Source: Deinococcus marmoris DSM 12784 (GTDB taxonomy: Bacteria > Deinococcota > Deinococci > Deinococcales > Deinococcaceae). Taken from it: DNA of 5,667 bases. Each line of letters starts with the position of its first letter. Within the stretch, counting starts at the first letter, position 1. The translations under genes and the position numbers were made by a program. The DNA lies in contig NZ_JNIV01000167.1 in assembly GCF_000701405.1 (NCBI RefSeq), positions 1 through 5,667 on the forward strand, read 5' to 3'. Under the pieces are notes generated by a model. That model was not told the DNA's origin. It saw nothing but the letters and a program-made list of their open reading frames with translations, and did not search any database. Of the stretch, positions 5,348 to 5,667 are shown piece by piece.

Positions 5348-5667
5348 GCGAGAAGTCGGGCATGAGGATGTCACCGCGAAATACACTCACGAGGCCCTGC
5401 CAGACATGTATGCCCTGCTTGCGAAGTGTGGAGATATAGCTGCGAATCCGGCAGAACGCCGCTCCACCAGTCAGAGACCGAAACCCACCTGACACTTTGC
5501 GCTTGATACAGAACATCCGAATATCCCGTTCCGCCTGGTTGTTGTCGAAGGGAACGTCGTCCCGTTCGAGAAACAGAAGCACCGCATCTCGGTGCTTCTG
5601 ACACCGCAAGGCCAAATTCCGGCCCGGAGTTTGCCTGGGTTTTCCCCGGCGGCCTGGCACTGGGGGC
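5343..5667 (-). CDS. IS66-family transposase, C-terminal 107 residues (partial)
   Basis: This is the end of the DDE transposase catalytic domain plus the C-terminal tail. The frame is open to the window edge; the GTG at 5660 is an internal valine, not a start. The conserved block [14 protein letters not shown] contains the catalytic glutamate (E in AERD, codon 5531-5529). It is followed by [10 protein letters not shown] and by [15 protein letters not shown], the standard IS66 C-terminal signature. The reading frame is intact in this part, so this copy could be functional. The stop falls inside the terminal repeat. The gene converges on the exported-protein gene, with stop codons 45 bp apart and no terminator visible between them. 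Confidence 0.92.
   Translation of the reverse strand, partial: PPVPGRRGKPRQTPGRNLALRCQKHRDAVLLFLERDDVPFDNNQAERDIRMFCIKRKVSGGFRSLTGGAAFCRIRSYISTLRKQGIHVWQGLVSVFRGDILMPDFSR

Larger units (their letters stand above)
5335..5667 (-). mobile_element. IS66-family insertion sequence, partial (transposase 3' end)
   Basis: The element starts at the GTAAC terminus at 5335 and runs out of the window. It carries the C-terminal part of an IS66 transposase on the reverse strand, so it has the same orientation as the element at 1-239. Its base composition is lower in GC than the genes between, as expected of a mobile element. It is inserted 37 bp downstream of the exported-protein gene without interrupting it. 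Whether it is the same IS as the left one cannot be checked by internal sequence because the visible parts do not overlap; the shared 13-bp terminus argues that it is. Confidence 0.87.

Overview
The window looks like a piece of a Deinococcus-type genome. This rests on high-GC coding sequence, a secreted DUF4384 plus PEGA protein, a CoA-pyrophosphatase-type Nudix enzyme, IS66 ends, and several genes with a TANNNT -10 hexamer placed 6-7 nt before the start codon and no Shine-Dalgarno. That last layout is the leaderless-mRNA pattern described in Deinococcus. The genus is an inference, not proven here.

Layout. (1) 1-239 is the transposase 5' end of an IS66-family element, reading leftward out of the window. 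(2) 290-1957 holds two minus-strand genes: a cation diffusion facilitator metal transporter (1025-1957) and, 111 bp downstream, a CBS-CBS-ACT regulatory protein (290-913). Each has its own leaderless-type promoter. (3) 1958-2281 is a 324-bp gene-free region with two 25-bp dyads of identical half-site and spacing, overlapping candidate promoters. (4) 2282-3307 is a plus-strand secreted DUF4384/PEGA protein that starts at a GTG with a strong SD and ends at a strong intrinsic terminator (3329-3354). (5) 3410-4680 is a minus-strand mazG-Nudix pair with a GTGA stop/start overlap, probably a nucleotide/cofactor clean-up unit. (6) 4794-5297 is a plus-strand exported protein of unknown function, divergent from mazG. 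(7) 5335-5667 is the transposase 3' end of an IS66-family element, also reading leftward.

The two IS66 ends share a 13-bp terminal sequence and lie in direct orientation, so the 5.1-kb segment 240-5334 is bracketed by IS66 copies. Three explanations fit: a composite-transposon-like arrangement, two independent insertions, or a contig broken in repeats. The enclosed genes are ordinary housekeeping or envelope functions, not typical cargo. The most useful observations are the twin dyads upstream of the PEGA gene, the recurrent leaderless -10 pattern, the apparent ATT start of the left transposase, and the E/N substitution in the transporter's metal site. I see no clear sign of a wholly new system, and no CRISPR, tRNA or rRNA.
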